DNA from: Anaerolineae bacterium
GTDB lineage: Bacteria; Chloroflexota; Anaerolineae; 4572-78; J111
Assembly (NCBI GenBank): GCA_020433835.1
Contig: JAGRBY010000423.1
Span: 1-6,398 of the forward strand
Reading direction: 5' to 3'
Length of the DNA stretch: 6,398 nucleotides
In this document: positions 6,101-6,398 of the stretch, in pieces
Position numbering within the stretch: the stretch's first letter is position 1
How the letters are laid out: every line of letters begins with the position of its first letter
Program-made: the position numbers and the translations under genes
Notes under the pieces: generated by a model
The model's database searches: none
What the model saw: the letters and a program-made list of their open reading frames with translations, nothing else
Told to the model about the DNA's origin: nothing

Positions 6101-6398
6101 CGGCCATGAACAATGATGGCGGCGAGAAGGTGGGCTACTTTGCTCCCAAAGGCCATAGTCAGGCCGAGGTGGCGGCCAAAGCTCTGACCATGGCCGGTTT
6201 CAGCGCCGAGACTATCGGCTATGTCGAAGCGCACGGCACCGGGACCATCTTGGGCGACCCGATTGAAGTCGGCGGCCTGAGCCAGGCGTTTCGACGCACA
6301 ACCGACCGGCGAGGCTACTGCGCCATTGGCTCGGTCAAGACCAACATCGGCCACATGCAAATCGCCTCGGGTATTGCCGGCTTTATCAAGGCAGTTCT
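3166..6398 (+). CDS. Polyketide synthase loading protein: AMP ligase-carrier-ketosynthase (3' partial)
   Basis: One unbroken frame of 1077 codons runs off the window end. It encodes an assembly-line starter that would activate an acid with ATP, load it on a phosphopantetheine arm and hand it to the first condensing domain. Adenylate-forming ligase domain (about 15-585): P-loop TTSGSTGVPK (188-197), NWLPFDHIGAISEYH (227-241), FGMAEMGSG (341-349), WFDTEDLAF (450-458, ribose-binding Asp455), GRVKESIIINGANFYSSEIE (468-487), and catalytic Lys570 in PKTSIGKIQR. A proline-rich linker (about 596-608) follows. Carrier domain (about 611-682): FFELGGDS with Ser643 as pantetheine site. Ketosynthase (from 704, DDIAVIGLACRFPG): MDPQQRLMLE (786-795), nucleophile Cys887 in TACSTSLVA, His1023 in EAHGTGT, and His1063 in KTNIGH. 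The ketosynthase lacks only about its last 50 residues; acyltransferase and later domains would lie downstream. The ligase is not a canonical FAAL or amino acid A domain, so the starter acid cannot be named. Soluble; no signal peptide. Product unknown. Confidence 0.95.
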   Translation, partial: MGHNTSIYDGGALPPLAETPQTLGEALQLTATKTTNPNSIIYIRADGTAETTSYAELLTEAERILAGLRRHGLEVGAQVVLQLDANENILPAFWGCVLGGFVPLIATVPLTYSMPSRALEQLVGIWRQLEQPLLFTSEHVAATRDLPALQQQLDLVPEDAAILDALRKNEPDQSHHPAQPDDIAFFSTTSGSTGVPKCIMLTHRNLLRRALGVNTFQANTAENIALNWLPFDHIGAISEYHLRFIPLGSTLIYAPKEYVLSQPLSWLDLLSHYQVTHSWAPNFLYNLILNALDEAETPTWDLSPVEVLLTAGEAVAIEAVEAFLTRLGRFGLKQTALWPAFGMAEMGSGVTYFHPTVDRSVGFHTVRRSDSDGTSYVSFTPTSRDDPESITFTSLGPPIPGVSLRIVDEKGQIISSEATVGRLQVKGEAVSKGYYNNRAATDRVFLADGWFDTEDLAFIVDGELYIAGRVKESIIINGANFYSSEIEQVATAVEGVAASYTAACAVRKAGSTTEQLAIFFHPTNLDQATEAQLKTLISQIRKAVSSQVGVTPAYVLPLAQTAIPKTSIGKIQRTKLSQQFEAGAFDKLVHRFSRHPQPTPPPPSPSGPSRTAIEQQIAHIWQSSLELDHVGLHHNFFELGGDSVRLIQIHARLQEQFETELALVDLFEYSTIHALAGRLEQAPSSVVKAEYPTPQRRRSATGQDDIAVIGLACRFPGADTPEKFWQNLRDGVESITTFSDDELLAAGVDPMLLHNPDYVKANPTIPDIDRFDAKLFGYAPAEAALMDPQQRLMLECAWETLEAAGYNPITYPKAIGMFAGAVWNTYQLNTLYPARHQLGSNGEMQIVTPDSLTGFQMMVANDKDYLTTRVSYKLNLTGPSVNVQTACSTSLVAIHMAGQSLRLGECDMALAGGISIQVPQTIGYLYQDGLMVSPDGHCRAFDAKAGGTIFGSGVGLVLLKRLGDALADGDTIYAVVKGSAMNNDGGEKVGYFAPKGHSQAEVAAKALTMAGFSAETIGYVEAHGTGTILGDPIEVGGLSQAFRRTTDRRGYCAIGSVKTNIGHMQIASGIAGFIKAV

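Noticed and set aside
5953..6360. Minus-strand open frame of 135 codons opposite the ketosynthase.
   Set aside because: The plus strand here encodes conserved ketosynthase motifs including both active-site histidines; the antisense frame is a by-product of G+C-rich codon use, and I recognise no protein family in its translation.
1..6398. CRISPR array, tRNA or rRNA genes, toxin-antitoxin or phage genes.
   Set aside because: No regularly spaced repeats, no cloverleaf-like sequence with a T-arm, and no matching proteins were seen on either strand.

Overview
The window holds two large plus-strand genes separated by about 710 bases of mostly non-coding, partly decayed DNA. The sequence itself does not name the organism. 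The sensor kinase architecture (PAS-PAS-GAF-HisKA-ATPase, soluble, with a GAF end like MADQLAIGIENAQLYQQA) and an aldo/keto reductase remnant with a VEYTNLGRTGLKVS start resemble proteins common in Chloroflexota and, to a lesser degree, Cyanobacteria. A filamentous Chloroflexota-type bacterium is my best inference, at moderate to low confidence.

Layout. Bases 1-205 are AT-rich and non-coding, with a near-consensus sigma70-type promoter (TTGATT, 17 bp, TATAAT) and a leader of about 150 nt containing two overlapping dyads. Bases 206-2452 encode a complete 748-residue soluble hybrid-type sensor histidine kinase without a receiver domain. Bases 2573-2719 hold a short broken 5' end of an aldo/keto reductase gene with its ribosome binding site intact. 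A good intrinsic terminator follows at 2758-2784. From 2785 to 3165 I see no gene, but there is an 18-bp operator-like dyad at 2879-2896 with a weaker copy 22 bp upstream.

From 3166 to the end of the window runs one uninterrupted frame (1077 codons, cut by the window edge). It encodes the front of a modular assembly-line enzyme: an AMP-forming acyl/aryl ligase-type loading domain, a phosphopantetheine carrier domain, and a ketosynthase with its Cys-His-His triad. This is the layout of a chain-initiating polyketide synthase protein: an acid is activated as an adenylate, loaded on the carrier and passed to the first ketosynthase. The remaining domains (acyltransferase, reductive domains, next modules) must lie downstream, outside the window.

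The two genes differ clearly in composition: a sampled 60-base line at 1081 is 33% G+C, and one at 5881 is 58%. Together with the broken gene between them, this suggests that the synthase and the kinase have different histories. Whether the kinase controls the synthase cannot be told from this window; the terminator between them argues against a shared transcript.
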